Positions 46,309 through 57,855 of a DNA stretch of 64,000 nt are shown here, piece by piece. Positions within the stretch are counted from its first letter, which is position 1. Each line of letters starts with the position of its first letter. The translations under genes and the position numbers were made by a program. The notes under the pieces are model-generated. The model was given only the letters and a program-made list of their open reading frames with translations, searched no databases and was not told the DNA's origin. The DNA is from Xiphydria camelus (lineage: Eukaryota > Arthropoda > Insecta > Hymenoptera > Xiphydriidae), in assembly GCA_963678675.1 (NCBI GenBank), contig OY783193.1:2797501-2861500 (forward strand), given 5' to 3'.

Positions 46309-46565
46309 CACAGAGAAAGAGAATTAATCGGAGCACATCTGGAAATTACTCGCGGGGTCGCAAGTAATTATTATCAATTTATATCGATAAGATCTTTTAA
46401 CACCTACGTCGATTTGATATCTCTTCCCTACGATCACGAGGAATAGCAAGGAAGAAATATGTAATTGACATGAACAAACAGATCAAATTGATGTAAATTG
46501 ATAATTACTCGCGAGCCCGCAATTAATTATCAGTAGATCCAACTAATTCTTTTTCTCCGCGCGTG
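46309..46565. mobile_element. Miniature element, family F (257-bp copy)
   Basis: TA then CACAGAGAAAGAGAATTAAT; AACTAATTCTTTTTCTCC...GCGTG then TA. Inside are TACTCGCGGGGTCGCAAGTAA and the inverse ATTACTCGCGAGCCCGCAAT. This copy is uninterrupted and longer than 18678-18848 because it keeps a central ATCTCTTCCCTACGATCACG segment. Confidence 0.7.
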
Positions 46566-46594
46566 TAGTGATGTTCATTCCTGCGGTATCTCTG

Positions 46595-46843
46595 CATCGA
46601 GAAAACAGTTTGTTAACAGTTGATAAATGCAATTCGAAATAGGTCGAAATAAATATTTCGTCAAGATAAGGAAATATATATGGTTAATATTAAAATCTTT
46701 ACTTCATTCTCAAATGGTTATCTCGAAGGATCTAATTATGCCAAATAAATATCGTAATAATTAGCGAATATGTAAAAAATGTTTATTTCGCCACGTTCAA
46801 ACAAACATTTACTAACTGTAAATAAATTATTTTATCGGGGTGT
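46595..46843. mobile_element. Miniature element, family G (copy 2)
   Basis: CATCGAGAAAACAGTTTGTT at left, TTATTTTATCGGGGTG at right. The interior words GCAATTCGAAATAGGTCGAAAT and AAATAAATATCGTAATAATTA follow the order of the 24530 copy. More diverged than copies 1 and 3; target TA not preserved. Confidence 0.55.
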
Positions 46844-48281
46844 TTTTTTTTCGCTTAATTTTAATTGCATCTAATTTTCAACTTCTACCGCAGTTACGAT
46901 CTCGCACATCTTTCGAGTTGTTTTTGCTCGTTTTAGCTCCTCGAGAATCCTACGGGATCCACGTGAGACCTTTGGGCTGAGAAATAAATTGACTTCCCTC
47001 TTGCCACCCCTCTCCTCTCCTTTCTCCTCAACGTAGTTTGTAGGTGAGCAGGAAAAAAGGCAGAGTAGGTTGACCATTCCATCCAACCGAGGGTTGATCA
47101 CCAGGGTCCAGTGAAATTTGAAAGTCAAATTTCCCGGCTATATATTCCACGTTCTCCAGAATTGCCTGACCGCTGGACACCGTGTTGATTTACACCGGTT
47201 GAATCAGCATAACGCTTGCTCGCACCTTATCGCGAAGTAAGGAACCCGGCGGAGCACTCGTATAAGTCACCGCGACGCTGGAAGGATTATATGCACTCTG
47301 CGACTGATAATGAGCCGAACGAGCAGGAGATAGTGGCGGGGGGTGGCATCTCCTCTCGTCCTGCTCGTCGAGGGCCAGTGTTAATTACGAATAATGGAGA
47401 GCGAAGGAAAATGGAAGTGCAAAAAAGTGAAGAAAGTAGAGAGAACTCGTTATTAAGCGGAACGAAAGGGGCGATAATCCTCCAGCGCTCGGAAAAATTC
47501 TTTCTCCCGAATATAAATGCCTCGACGGGATTTCCTTCGTTGCATAATTCTTCCCAGTCGCGCGGTAATACTCTCACCGTGGGAGAAACTCTAATCGTCG
47601 CAAACGAAAAATAACCGGAGCAAGAGCCCAACCATTTCGCGGCGAAGAAAATTCCTCCGAGCTCTTACAGAAGCAAAACTCTCTTAGACCGAGAAAATGT
47701 TCGCCAAAAACAACCCCTTATCTCCTTGAATCGCTCCGCGAGGATCTCCCCAAGATCGTCTTCCGGTATTCATTTCGGCTCCGAAAACTCAGAGCCTTCT
47801 ATGGAAAACGGATCATTAGCGCGGTGTGCCAACGGGGCTGGAAATAATAATTTAATTCACCCCGCTCTGACGTTTTTGACGGCGCCCTTCCATCGCCACG
47901 AGCTCGAGCGGCGAATCCGTGCGGCCCGTTCGAAACAATCTTTCCGTGCCGCGGCAGCCGCTCGATATCGCTCAAGTTTTATCGGCCACTTTGCACCGCG
48001 ACGGCGGCAGTGATGACGGCGGCAGTGGCTGCGGAGAGGCTGGGATTAACGTTCCAAAGCTCTAACGACGAGAAAGGAAAGTTTCCTTAATTAATGCGAC
48101 AGATGCCGTTCTTCCACGGCGGTCTCTCTTTCTCTTCCTCGTTTCCTCCTTTTTTCCGACGAAGCGCTGCTGCACTTCCTAACTGCACCCCCGACGCGGA
48201 GGACCCGGAGAGAATAACGGCGACGCACGGTGACGTCGAACGCGTCGTCGAGGGATCGACGAATAAGTACGAAGTATAATA
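46844..48281. other. No supported gene
   Basis: A 132-codon plus-strand frame at 47216-47614 and an overlapping minus-strand frame of 114 codons compete. Neither has a domain. 47138-47207 resembles 33903-33975. Otherwise unremarkable. Confidence 0.35.
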
Positions 48282-48692
48282 CAGGGTGACTGGTACCGCG
48301 ACGTATTTCTTTTTTTTTTGTAGAGGGGTTGGTAGAGACAATTTGCAGTCGATTGAACCACAATATGCATAATCCACTTGTTGATAGTTTTCGAGATATT
48401 TTAATTTTTGTGTTTCAGGTTTTAGCTGCTGTGTATTTTTGTCATGTCAAATTATTTGACATAATTTTTGTTACATAACATGAACTACTATGTGTATTAA
48501 CGGTAGAGGCAAAACAAGTTACACAAAAAAAGTTAGTAGTAAAAGGTAGTCCATTTCTAAGAAACCACAAAAATTAAAATATCTCGAAAACTGTCAACAA
48601 GTGGATTATGCGTATTGCGGTTCAATCGACTGCAAATTGTCTCTAACTAACACCTCTTCAAAGGAATACGTCGCGGTATACCAGTCACCCTG
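48282..48692. mobile_element. 411-bp element with arms of about 110 bp, CAGGGTGACTGG ends
   Basis: TA, then CAGGGTGACTGGTACCGCGA; TCGCGGTATACCAGTCACCCTG, then TA. The arms also share GGTAGAGACAATTTGCAGTC and CCACTTGTTGATAGTTTTCG with few mismatches, separated by about 170 AT-rich bases. No frame. The CAGGGTG terminus is the same as that of the truncated insertion at 8455. Confidence 0.75.
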
Positions 48693-48694
48693 TA

Positions 48695-49967
48695 CATATA
48701 TGACGAATGAATAAATTCGCGGAAGCGTCGCATCAAAGCGCGATCGCTCCTCTCGTTCGCGACTCGATGCCCGGCTGAGCTAAACTGTCGGACGAGTTAA
48801 AAAGTTTCCCCGGGCGTTTTTATACGGGGCTTTTCTCGTCTCGGGACTTTTTCTCCGGAGAACCGTTGGATTGGGCTCGTCTTCGCCGTCTCCTTCGCGC
48901 CTCGCAACGCGCCGAACGATGAATAATCCTCTTCCGTTGGCGGGGATCGAAAATTATTTTTCACCCCGAGGAAATCCCCATTTGTTTATTCTCGAGAATT
49001 CGATCGCACCACACAAAGGCCCCGAGCTCTCGACGACACAATCCACCGCGATTCGTCGCTTAGGTAAACGTGGAAAATGACCGTCACGTTCGCTCAAGTT
49101 GGACCCACCCCTAAAAGGGATCGTTAATTCTCGAAACGAGAGACGCACGGACGACCGCGGCACGCGAAAAGAGGGATTTAGAGAGAAGTGGTCCAATTCC
49201 AACGTCCCGCCCACACATCTGCGCGCGACTTTTATTTCTGGCACCCAATCGCGCGCGCGAGCGAGAGACGGGAGAAAGAGCCGGCGGAGGATTGCGTCGT
49301 CGGACAATACCACACTGATTCTCCAAATTAATCTCCGCTGTACATATATAGGGAGGGGAGGACGAACGAGCAAATTGCTAATTGTACCAATTTGTTCCCT
49401 CCGTGGGTACCTACTACGTACTAGCGGCGCCGCCTCTCCTTCCTCCTCCCCATCCCCCGACGCCGAATCTACCCCCGAATTACAGGGCTCGTACTGTGTG
49501 TCACCGTAAACTACGATTACGGCGCTGCCGCGCGCCTCTGTATCCGCGTAGCCTTTATATTCGCGTTCGTATGTGTATGTATACGTACACGCGTGCTTCG
49601 ACGTTCTCCGCGCTATAAATATGTGTGCGTTTTTACAAGTACGTGCACGCGCACCTCTCTGTGCACGTAACTCTTAAATCCACGTCTGTGCTTAGGTACG
49701 ATATCCCGTGCAACTAAAACGCGAGGGAATGTATAGCGCTACTCACGAGATATGATTTATGATCAATGAAACATACTGCACGAGATACGCTGTGATAGAG
49801 TTTACAACGAATTTCACATGTATGGTTGTACATATATACACATGTATATGTATGTAGAGGAGGTACTCCAGTGTGCTTTAACTTTGATTCAATGCCGAGT
49901 TATTTCTAGTAAGTTCGGACAACATTTTAAATTCAAAGATAACAGCAGTTCCGATTACGGCTTACCA
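48695..49967. other. No gene seen
   Basis: GC-rich with compositional open frames on both strands over 48870-49510. A CTCCTCC/CCCCGACG tract spans 49430-49480. ATGTGTAT-rich simple sequence lies at 49560-49860. Confidence 0.4.
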
Positions 49968-50514
49968 CACGGAGAAGAAGAATCGATTGAAGGGCTTATT
50001 GGAAAAACGCGACAAGCCACAATATCATTTTATTGAGAAGACGAGCTTTGACGTTCCGAAAAAATCTGTAAAATACATATTTGATTAATATAACCCCTCA
50101 GTGCTCTTAACAGAAGTATTCTAGTTCATATTATATATTAACGTCTACAAAATCTTAAAGTATTAAAAGAAAATGCAGGGGACTGCTACAAAGTAAACTG
50201 TTTATTTTTGAACAGAATGCGGCTTGTCACGTTTTTCCAATAGGCCCTTCAATTGGATCTACAAAAAATTACTTGCGGGGTCGAAAGTAATTATCTATTT
50301 TTTTACATCAATTTGATCTTTTTTCATATTAATCAGATATTTCTCCATTGCAATCACGTACTATTATAAATAATTGCAAGGAAGAAATATTTAATCGATA
50401 CACATTAAAGAATTGTATTGATATAAACAGATAATTAGGTACTTGCGACCCTGCAAGTATACTTCTGAAAATTAGAATTTTTTCAGTAGATACGACTAAT
50501 TCTATTTCTCTGTG
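49968..50514. mobile_element. Family F element split by a 262-bp insertion
   Basis: CACGGAGAAGAAGAATCGATT at the left end and AATTGGATCTACAAAAAATTACTTGCGGGGTC after the inserted element, with CGACTAATTCTATTTCTCTGTG at the right end. It corresponds to a single family F copy once 49989-50250 is removed. Confidence 0.6.
49989..50250. mobile_element. 262-bp element with GAAGGGC ends nested in family F
   Basis: GAAGGGCTTATTGGAAAAACG CGACAAGCC is mirrored by GGCTTGTCACGTTTTTCCAA TAGGCCCTTC, with two mismatches over 30 bases. The interior is AT-rich with no frame. Target duplication is ambiguous (ATT on both sides allowing one change). Confidence 0.65.
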
Positions 50515-51507
50515 CAAAGCATGAGTACTTTTATGGATACCACCACGCTCCGCAAGATTTGCCCGCTCTCTAATGGGAAACAAATGCGGGGAACGCGGTA
50601 AATTAGCGAACTTCCGTTATTTCCGTACTCCCAAAGGGACTGGAGGAACGGGAGGGTGGGTGGGAGGGAGGGGTTAGGCGCCGTTTGCGTCGGATCGTTT
50701 TTCACTGAATTTCTTACGCGCGTTACCCCGGCCCCTTCAGCCCTTACTTACGCGACGCCCGCGTTTTCTCTCCCCTCCGCCTCGCCCTCGCGGAATCACC
50801 TGTGCTCGCGCGAGCCATCGGCCCTCGCTCCCGCGTCATCAATCACCGCGCGCCGCCCGTATACCGAAACGCGCCTCCTTTTCTCTCTTCCGAGGAAAAT
50901 CGCGGGTTCCTCGAGCGACATAAATATTCCACGCGTCAAGGAATCCCGCGGAGTACATACGCACATCCGTGTACTCATGTGGCCCACACAGGGAGGAGCA
51001 GGTGGTGGTGGAAGTAAGAGACATACACATGCTTGCGCTGAGACGGAGGCGAGATTTTCGCGCGCGACTCGACTGTCGCCCAGATTTACCGCGGTTTGCT
51101 TATGCGAGCGTGGCGAAGGTCAGTGCGCGGATGACCGGCGATCAACGAGGGGTGGAATATGCGAAGTACCTACGCTCCGAGAAACGGAGAACTTCAGGTT
51201 GGGCGAAAATTCTGACGGTTAGAAGGACGGTGCACATAAATGCTTCCGTAAACCGTAAGCATGAGGATTGATCAATTAGAAATATCATTCTTACGGAATT
51301 ATGCTTGTGGTCTGAGATGGCGTCCTTATCCCTCCGTGGTCATATGTCCGTACGGTTCCGCAATGGTCACACATGGATCGAATGGACCAGACCGATTTTT
51401 AAATAACAGCCACATTAACAACATCCGTCGAATTTAGACCGACGAATTATGGAACATTCTTCGAATATTGTAGAATATCAAACCACCGAGTCTATGTAAG
51501 AGAGAAT
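50515..51507. other. No gene seen
   Basis: GC-rich to about 51200 with 188- and 100-codon plus-strand frames overlapped by minus-strand ones; no domain. 51250-51507 is AT-rich and leads into the tandem duplication. Confidence 0.35.
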
Positions 51508-52087
51508 AGTTATTTTCGTTATTAGGGCGTGAAGCGTTGTTTTTAACGAGTGTGAAGTTTTCCGCACGAGCGAAGCGAGTACGGCAATCACACTCGTTAG
51601 AACGGCGCGAAACAACCGAATAACGAATTCTATTTTTTGTCACTAATTGTAAGTGTCAAATACGAGTTTGACGATTTCACGCACTGCGCAGGTTATTTCA
51701 CGCACTGCGCAACTTTTCACGAATTGGTGTGCGAAAGATGATTTCACATGCGTCGAGGACGCCCATGAAACCGAGTATTTGACACTGAGTGACAAAATAG
51801 TTATTTTCGTTATTAGGGCGTGAAGCGTTGTTTTTAACGAGTGTGAAGTTTTCCGCACGAGCGAAGCGAGTACGGCAATTACACTCGTTAGAACGGCGCG
51901 AAACAACCGAATAACGAATTCTATTTTTTGTCACTAATTGTAAGTGTCAAATACGAGTTTGACGATTTCACGCACTGCGCAGGTTATTTCACGCACTGCG
52001 CAACTTTTCACGAATTGGTGTGTGAAAGATGATTTCACATGCGTCGAGGACGCCCATGAAACCGAGCATTTGACACTGAGTGACAAA
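51508..52087. repeat. Two tandem 290-bp units, each of two hairpin modules
   Basis: Units 51508-51797 and 51798-52087 differ at only about three positions that I can see (near 51580/51870, 51732/52022 and 51776/52066). Each unit contains module A (about 130 bases, TAGTTATTTTCGTTATTAGG against CCGAATAACGAATTCTATT, with TAACGAGTGTGA/TCACACTCGTTA inside). Module B (about 160 bases) has TTTTTTGTCACT...AAGTGTCAAATAC against GTATTTGACACTGAGTGACA. The result is A-B-A-B. Confidence 0.8.
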
Positions 52088-54920
52088 AATTAAATAGTGA
52101 CATATTCAAAAACGATCACGAATGTGTAGATGCGTGAATTGATTCTCGATAAAGTCTACGGATGATTCTCACGAGATATGGTACTCTTTGAAGCAATAAA
52201 TAGTTCTACACAGTGCGCCTTTCGAAAGCGATTTTGTCCAAAGTCCGAAGAAAGTTCGCAGTACGAGTTTTAAGAAGAAGCCATTTATTGTGAAATCTGA
52301 CGAGGGTCTACTTATGATTGTAAAAAGGAGAAGTAGCTTCAAAATTGAAATCTTGGCCAGGTGAACCCTTGCGATCACAGAGAGTTAAGCTGGCTTCCCG
52401 ATTAGTGAATTCGTGTGATCATGCTTACAGAAATTTACGTGTAATGACCTTCACGAAGAATTTTTCGAAGGAGACAAAAGAAGCAGCAACTCCGAGTGAA
52501 TGCATGTCGATACTCTCATGAGAAAACCTCGTAACTTCGATTCAAACTTGAAATAAGGACGAATACTTGGTACATTCACATTAAATTGGAAAAAGAGGTC
52601 ATAAAACAGTAAATTCTCTTAAATATCTATCTCTAAATATCTAAAATTATTTCTGTAAAAATAACCGAAAAAAAAACAGTTTTTTGTTTTCTTTCCTGAA
52701 AACATTCTCATTTTGGAGTTACGAGGTTTTCTCATGAGTGTATCGATGCATCCTCGGCTGGCTGCGAAGCCTTATCAGACTGCATTAACTGCAATTGCCC
52801 TCCCCTCCTTCCTCTTTCTCTTTCCGGTTAACCGATAGGAGCGCCGCGGATGGGGAAACTCGATTGGCAGGTGCTACGAGTTCGCGAACGTTTCGCCCTC
52901 CCCCGGGAGAATTTCCGGGGAAATTCGAACGAGAGCCCCTGAATTTCCGCGGATCGACCGAGAGTCTCGCGGGAAAATAATATCTCGGTTACTCCGGCGG
53001 ACGAGCACCATCTGCTCGAAGCGTTCGTACGTGTCGGCCGAAACGGCGAGGATCCCCGCGCGTCCACGGGGCCGCGTGCCAATGCGTTTACGCGAAAGCG
53101 CTCGCGCACACGCACGGAGCGCGTCGTTTCGCCGAGTGTAGGTGTGCACGGCGCGGCCTGACCTCGCCTTTACGGTGGGGCGGCGCTACGTGGGTCATAT
53201 CTCCTACAGGCGCTACGAAATCCCACGGTCCGTATCGCCGTGCGAAAACGAGCGGTGTCACTCTCTTTTTTTTTTCCCCTCCATTTTGGTGCAGATCCTC
53301 GCTGCACGTTTTTCCAATTTTTCGTTTCCGCGCGTGTCGCGCCATTCGTGGAAACGACGTCGGAGTCGAGGTGCTTTCGGAAGTCCAAATATCGCGTCTC
53401 GTAACTCCAACGAATCGCGAGTTCGAATCTCGCTCTCGTCTCTCCGCTGCGCCCGTGCAACGCGTGGATATAGAAATAACCACTGCACCGTCCTCTTCGC
53501 GGCGAATCATTTCCAGCTCCGAGGTCAAAAATACTTTCGCGGAGTTCGAGGGCGTCGCGAAGGGCTCCCGGGAGCCTCCCTCCCTTCTCCTCCGGGAAAT
53601 TGTCGAGTGTCTCCCGAAGATTCGAGAGCTCGATACATCCGGTCGGTAACGAAATTACGCCGGAACGCTCGCCTAACCCTCTTCCCGGCCTCCCCCACTC
53701 ACTCCACAGTATCCGGGCCGTGATCTTCGCACGCGTTTCGTTTCCGAGGCTCAATCGGAATCTCTCCTTCATTTCGTCCAACTCGGCAACTCCTTCTCCT
53801 CCTCCTCCTCCTCCTTCCATCCGTGTGGACCCTCCGTTCGGTCCTTTAAGGTTTCTCGAGCGTTACACTAAAAATAGTGAGAAATGCTTGAAAATGATTG
53901 CATTCGGTAGATTGGAGCGAACAAAAAATTCAGTTAAATTTGCAAGTCTTTTAAGAAGCTCGTTGCAAAGATTTTTGAATAACGAAATAACATGTGTTCT
54001 TATGGGTTATAACCAACGAACCGCGATATTTCTGAGAAAAATAGTGAAAAAATTCTGAAATTTTTTGAACGGCAAGTTTAACGAACTGAAATCATCTATA
54101 CCAATTTTCACGTTCATTAAGAAGCCCGTTATTTCTTTATTAATTGTTATTTGTAAATGTAACCTTTGATAAGTCAATGTGGCAACGTTGCATGACGTAC
54201 AGATGCATGACCAGATGTTTTGGGCTCCATTTTTGAACTCACAGATACACACATACTATACTGTACGTCAAACGTTGTCGCCACATCGCACGAAGAACAT
54301 ACTTTAGAGTGTTACTGTACTTCAGTGGACTAACTTTTAGCGGGGAAAAAGCCCCTGTACCGCTCGAGAAACCTTAAACGAGAGACTCGCCCTCTTGGAT
54401 ATTATTGTCGGCCGAGCGCCGCCCCCGGCGCCCTCGAGATAATCGCGCGCCGGAAAAATGCCATTCTTCTCGGCAGCTGACACCTCCGCGCGATCGGTTG
54501 CCGCGTTCGAAACGTTCTCGTTCAATCGATACGCTTTTTCGAATATTCCGCCGTACGTCGGTTCGAAACGGCGGCGAGCGAACGTGGAGCCTGCACCCCC
54601 GCCGCCCATTTCGACTAGCTGTTACAATCGCGTTACCCGGCCGCGCGGTAGACGCGCGAATAAGTACCGGGGTGTGTGCGCGTCGTTACGCGCGAGTTAC
54701 AGCCTCGTTACGACGCGTTGGCAAGTTGGCACGGTTCGGCGAACTGGCGTTCGTTCGCCAGCGCGCGGACCGTAAGCGCGCGTTTACGCGTGTATCCTCA
54801 CGCGCGCGCGCGTATGCGCTTCGGTGCATGAAAACCATTTATCGCCGCGCGTGCTCTACCGACGGAGGGCTGGAATGTGCGGATAATCGCGGGGGTGCTG
54901 AGATTTGTAGACGTTGATTC
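52088..54920. other. No supported gene
   Basis: 52100-52750 is AT-rich. 52790-53870 and 54360-54910 are GC-rich with large antiparallel open frames (216 codons minus, 193 codons plus over the same DNA) and no domain. A T-arm-like GCGAG-TTCGAAT-CTCGC at about 53418-53434 has no matching tRNA body. Confidence 0.35.
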
Positions 54921-55310
54921 AACCCTTACTTGCCACACTGGGGTTCGAAACAACCCCATGGTAAAATTCGTACTCGCCACACTGGGGACGATTTACACCC
55001 CAGCGAGAAGAATTGTTATGACAAATAAATTATTGCATATTTGTGCTTGACAATTTTATCAGCTCTTCTCGAGAGCATACTTTAAAAGACCGTTTAACTT
55101 TTATATTTTATTTTTTTCGCATACTTAATTTTAACTTCTGGCTATACAAGTTACACGGTCTTTTACAGTACGCCCTTAAGAGGAGCTGATAAAATTTTCA
55201 AGTACAAATGTGCAACAATTTATTTGTCATAACAATTTTTCTCGCTGGGGTGTAAATCAACCCCAGTGTGGCAAGTACGCGATTCTATAGAAGTGTGGCA
55301 AGTAAGGGTT
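54921..55310. mobile_element. 390-bp palindromic element with AACCCTTACTTGCC ends
   Basis: AACCCTTACTTGCCACAC and AGTGTGGCAAGTAAGGGTT bound arms that also share CACACTGGGG, TTTACACCCCAGCGAG, TTGTTATGACAAATAAATT, TTTTATCAGCTC and GACCGT, with a loop near 55110. Small extra segments make the arms unequal. No frame. Confidence 0.65.
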
Positions 55311-55360
55311 ACGATAATACGGCACTGCTCGACGAATAACCGAGAATGCGGTTTCTTACA

Positions 55361-55939
55361 CACAGAGAGAAAGAATTAGTTGGATCTGTTGAAAATGACT
55401 TACTGCATCGCAAGTAATAAAATTATCAATACTTACGGTATTCGACTAGAAAAAAATATTCATATTTTTAAATCCAATTTGTAATCTGTAAACATATTTA
55501 ATATCACGTGTGTGAAATAGAAAATGCTCGAAAAAGTATAATAATTACTCGTCGAATTATAAGCGCATTTCTCTCTACAATGTTGAAACGTCATCGAAGA
55601 GCCGTGAAAGACGCACTTATGCCAAGCTGCGGGTGCGAGAGAGATAGATGTACTGAACGATGACGTATAATGCATTTCTAAATATCGTTTTCCGGCTCAG
55701 ATAAGGCCGAAAATGAAAAATGAAAAAATTCGGGGTTGATAATTTTTTCCAGATTTTTCGAATCATTAATTTTTAAAAATCAGTAACTACTCTATTCATA
55801 TCAATAAAATTGTTTAATACATCAATGAGACATCTCTTCCTTACAATACGAACAAAGATCAAATTGGTGTAAATAGATAATTACTTGCGACCTCGCAAAT
55901 AATTTTTAATGGATCAAACTAACTCTTTTACTCCGCGTG
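55361..55939. mobile_element. Family F element carrying an inserted 320-bp repeat
   Basis: CACAGAGAGAAAGAATTAGTTGG at left and AACTAACTCTTTTACTCCGCGTG at right are family F ends. Between them, 55437-55755 is a copy of the repeat found at 30955-31265. Family F sequence resumes with CAATAAAATTGTTTAATACATCA and TTACTTGCGACCTCGCAA. Confidence 0.6.
55437..55755. repeat. Dispersed repeat of about 310 bp (copy 2), nested
   Basis: Follows 30955-31265 phrase by phrase (ACATATTTAATATCAC, ATAAGCGCATTTCTCT, GGGTGCGAGAGAGATAGA, AAAAATTCGGGGTTGATAA). Being embedded here in family F while lying directly beyond a family F element at 30.9 kb suggests it moves on its own or travels with that family. Confidence 0.55.
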
Positions 55940-56325
55940 AGAAATTTAATTCGTACCCTCTTCAATCGAATACTCAGCTCTTTCTAATTATCGCCAATTA
56001 GTCCTTCGACGAGATAAGTACGGATGTACATTCCAGACCGGAAATCCGAGAGGATATCGCGACGGGATAATTGCGGGGACCACGAGATTTCGAGACGTTG
56101 ATTTAAAATAAATATTACAGTAAATATATAGCATTGGTCAACGAGTAATAGAGAGTGCGGTTCCCTGAGAAATTTAATTTTCAACTTTTTCATCGAATAC
56201 TCTCTCTTTCTCCCCCCCCCCCCTCCCCCCTCTCTCTCTCTCTAACTATCGCCAATTAGACCCCGACGGGATAAATACGAAGGTATGTTCCAGACCGGAA
56301 AACCGAGGGGATATCGCGAAGGGTT
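55940..56325. repeat. Imperfect local duplication
   Basis: 55941-56075 and 56169-56325 share GAAATTTAATT, TCGAATACTC, TATCGCCAATTAG, CGACGGGATAA or its near variant, TTCCAGACCGGAAA and GAGGGGATATCGCGA, in the same order. The second copy has acquired a C-run and CT repeat at 56211-56244. Confidence 0.55.
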
Positions 56326-57116
56326 CTAAACGGAGGGAGATAGTGCGTCTCTCTCAATTGCAATTTCGCAACTAGCCGCGAACAATTGTAAACTCGCGTT
56401 ATCGCAATTACGTGCGAATCTGCCAAAGTCCTGGCGACGTGCGCGCGGGGTTGCAATTGCGTTTTACAGGTGCACGGAACGAGCGCTACATGCACGACCG
56501 CGTTGGTTTCTCCACCTTTGACGATTTTGAGGTAACCAGAACGGCAGGGATGGAGAGAGAGGGAGAAACAGAAGGGGACAAGGAGAGGGAGGGGTTCGAG
56601 GAGTTGGCAAAACGTCTAACGAACTTCGTCGATCGCTTCGCCGCATTCGGTCCGCGGCGTTATTGTGTCAATCGACGGGGAAGGAATATCTCGCTCACCC
56701 CCGCGAAGGGAGGAAAGCACCGCCGATGCTCCTCGTTACGACGCGACGCCTTGGGCTCCGACACGTTCGCTCGTTTGTCCGCTCGTTCGCTCGAAGGCGG
56801 GGGCGTCGAAGCGAGCGCGCGCCGTGGAATGAAATGTGCATTAAACTGCACCGACATCAAAGCGGAATTGCTCGATACGCGCGCTAACGCGCGTCGTAAG
56901 TGCTGTGGAAGAAAAAAGACCGAGAAAACCGACGACTCTCCCCTGCGGGTCTGTACTGAATTTCTGATGGAGCCCCGTATAGCGGGGCGAAATTGTGGCG
57001 TGCGTCAAAATCGTGGGAACATCCGCTTATGCATAGACCGAATGAAATGCAGAGACGGAGGAAATTTGATTTATCGCACGTCCAACCGAACGCGTCCCGA
57101 ATAGGATCTGCTTCTA
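56326..57116. other. Open region without recognised product
   Basis: A 230-codon plus-strand frame covers 56412-57104. It is Arg/Glu/Cys-rich, has no domain that I recognise and no clear acceptor-donor pair, and overlaps shorter frames on the other strand. I leave it uncalled. Confidence 0.3.
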
Positions 57117-57684
57117 CACTGAGAGAAGTAATTGCTAGTGTCAAAAAAGTATGTCTCGAATCAAGAACGCCATGATCTTACAAATTATTTTAAATACAGA
57201 TTTTTGGTCGGAGAATGTATAATGTAATATATTCTTGATTCAAGAGAGTATCTTCGTTGAAACGAGAAATTTTGTCTTCGCGAAAAAAAAAACAATTGCT
57301 CGAGCCTGTCAAATATTTTTCAGCACGAAGAAAATCACGCATCGAGAGACCAGTTTATTCAAAATTAACAAATATAATTTCAAATATGGCGAAATAAATA
57401 TTTCGTCAGGAGGAGAAAATATATGTTAATTATTAAAATGTTGATTTTTCATTTAAACAGTTGCCTCTGGGGATTTAATTATGCCAAGTAAATATTGCAG
57501 TAATCAACGAATATTTATTTCGTCCGATAAAATGTTTCTCTTTCGCTATATTCGAACAAATATTTATCAATTACAAAAATTAAACCGTTTTCTCGGTGTG
57601 GCTTGATCCCGGAATTATTATAATATATCATGTTTTTGATCAAGGAAATTTTTGTTTTCGCACCGACAATTATTTCTCTCGGTG
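57117..57684. mobile_element. Miniature element, family J, interrupted by family G
   Basis: TA, CACTGAGAGAAGTAATTGC and GTGTC at left against GCACCGACAATTATTTCTCTCGGTG at right. The sequence between is broken by the family G copy at 57340-57598. Without it the element would be about 310 bases with partially inverted halves (GAAACGAGAAATTTTGTCTTCGCG against GGAAATTTTTGTTTTCGC). Confidence 0.55.
57340..57598. mobile_element. Miniature element, family G (copy 3), nested
   Basis: CATCGAGAGACCAGTTTATTC to AAACCGTTTTCTCGGTG. The interior matches 24530-24778 closely (ATGGCGAAATAAATATTTCGTC, AATATTGCAGTAAT, AATGTTTCTCTTTCG). It lies inside family J. Confidence 0.65.
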
Positions 57685-57855
57685 CACTGAGACAAATAAC
57701 TTGGCTGGAACGACGACGAAACGCATCTGGTTAAACGAATTTAGTTGTTCTAGTCAGTTTAATCAAAGAAGTGGAGTGGATCCGTATTTCACCAAATGCT
57801 TTGGGCCATAATCTCCAGGATTTTGATTTAATCGAGCAGGTTACTTTTCTCAGTG
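57685..57855. mobile_element. Family A miniature element abutting family J
   Basis: CACTGAGACAAATAACTTGG begins at the base directly after family J's last G; right end TTACTTTTCTCAGTG. The interior CATCTGGTTAAACGAATTTAG matches 5236-5474 but is shorter by about 70 bases. Confidence 0.6.

Noticed and set aside
53417..53436. T-arm-like GCGAG-TTCGAAT-CTCGC suggesting a tRNA
   Set aside because: No A-box, anticodon arm or acceptor stem at the right spacing on either strand.
53142..53820. Antiparallel 193- and 216-codon frames
   Set aside because: Mutual shadows in GC-rich DNA with stop-poor composition; neither has a motif or splice context.
56412..57104. 230-codon plus-strand frame, Cys/Arg-rich
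   Set aside because: Tempting length, but no family resemblance, no acceptor or donor that fits, and it begins in a sequence repeated locally.
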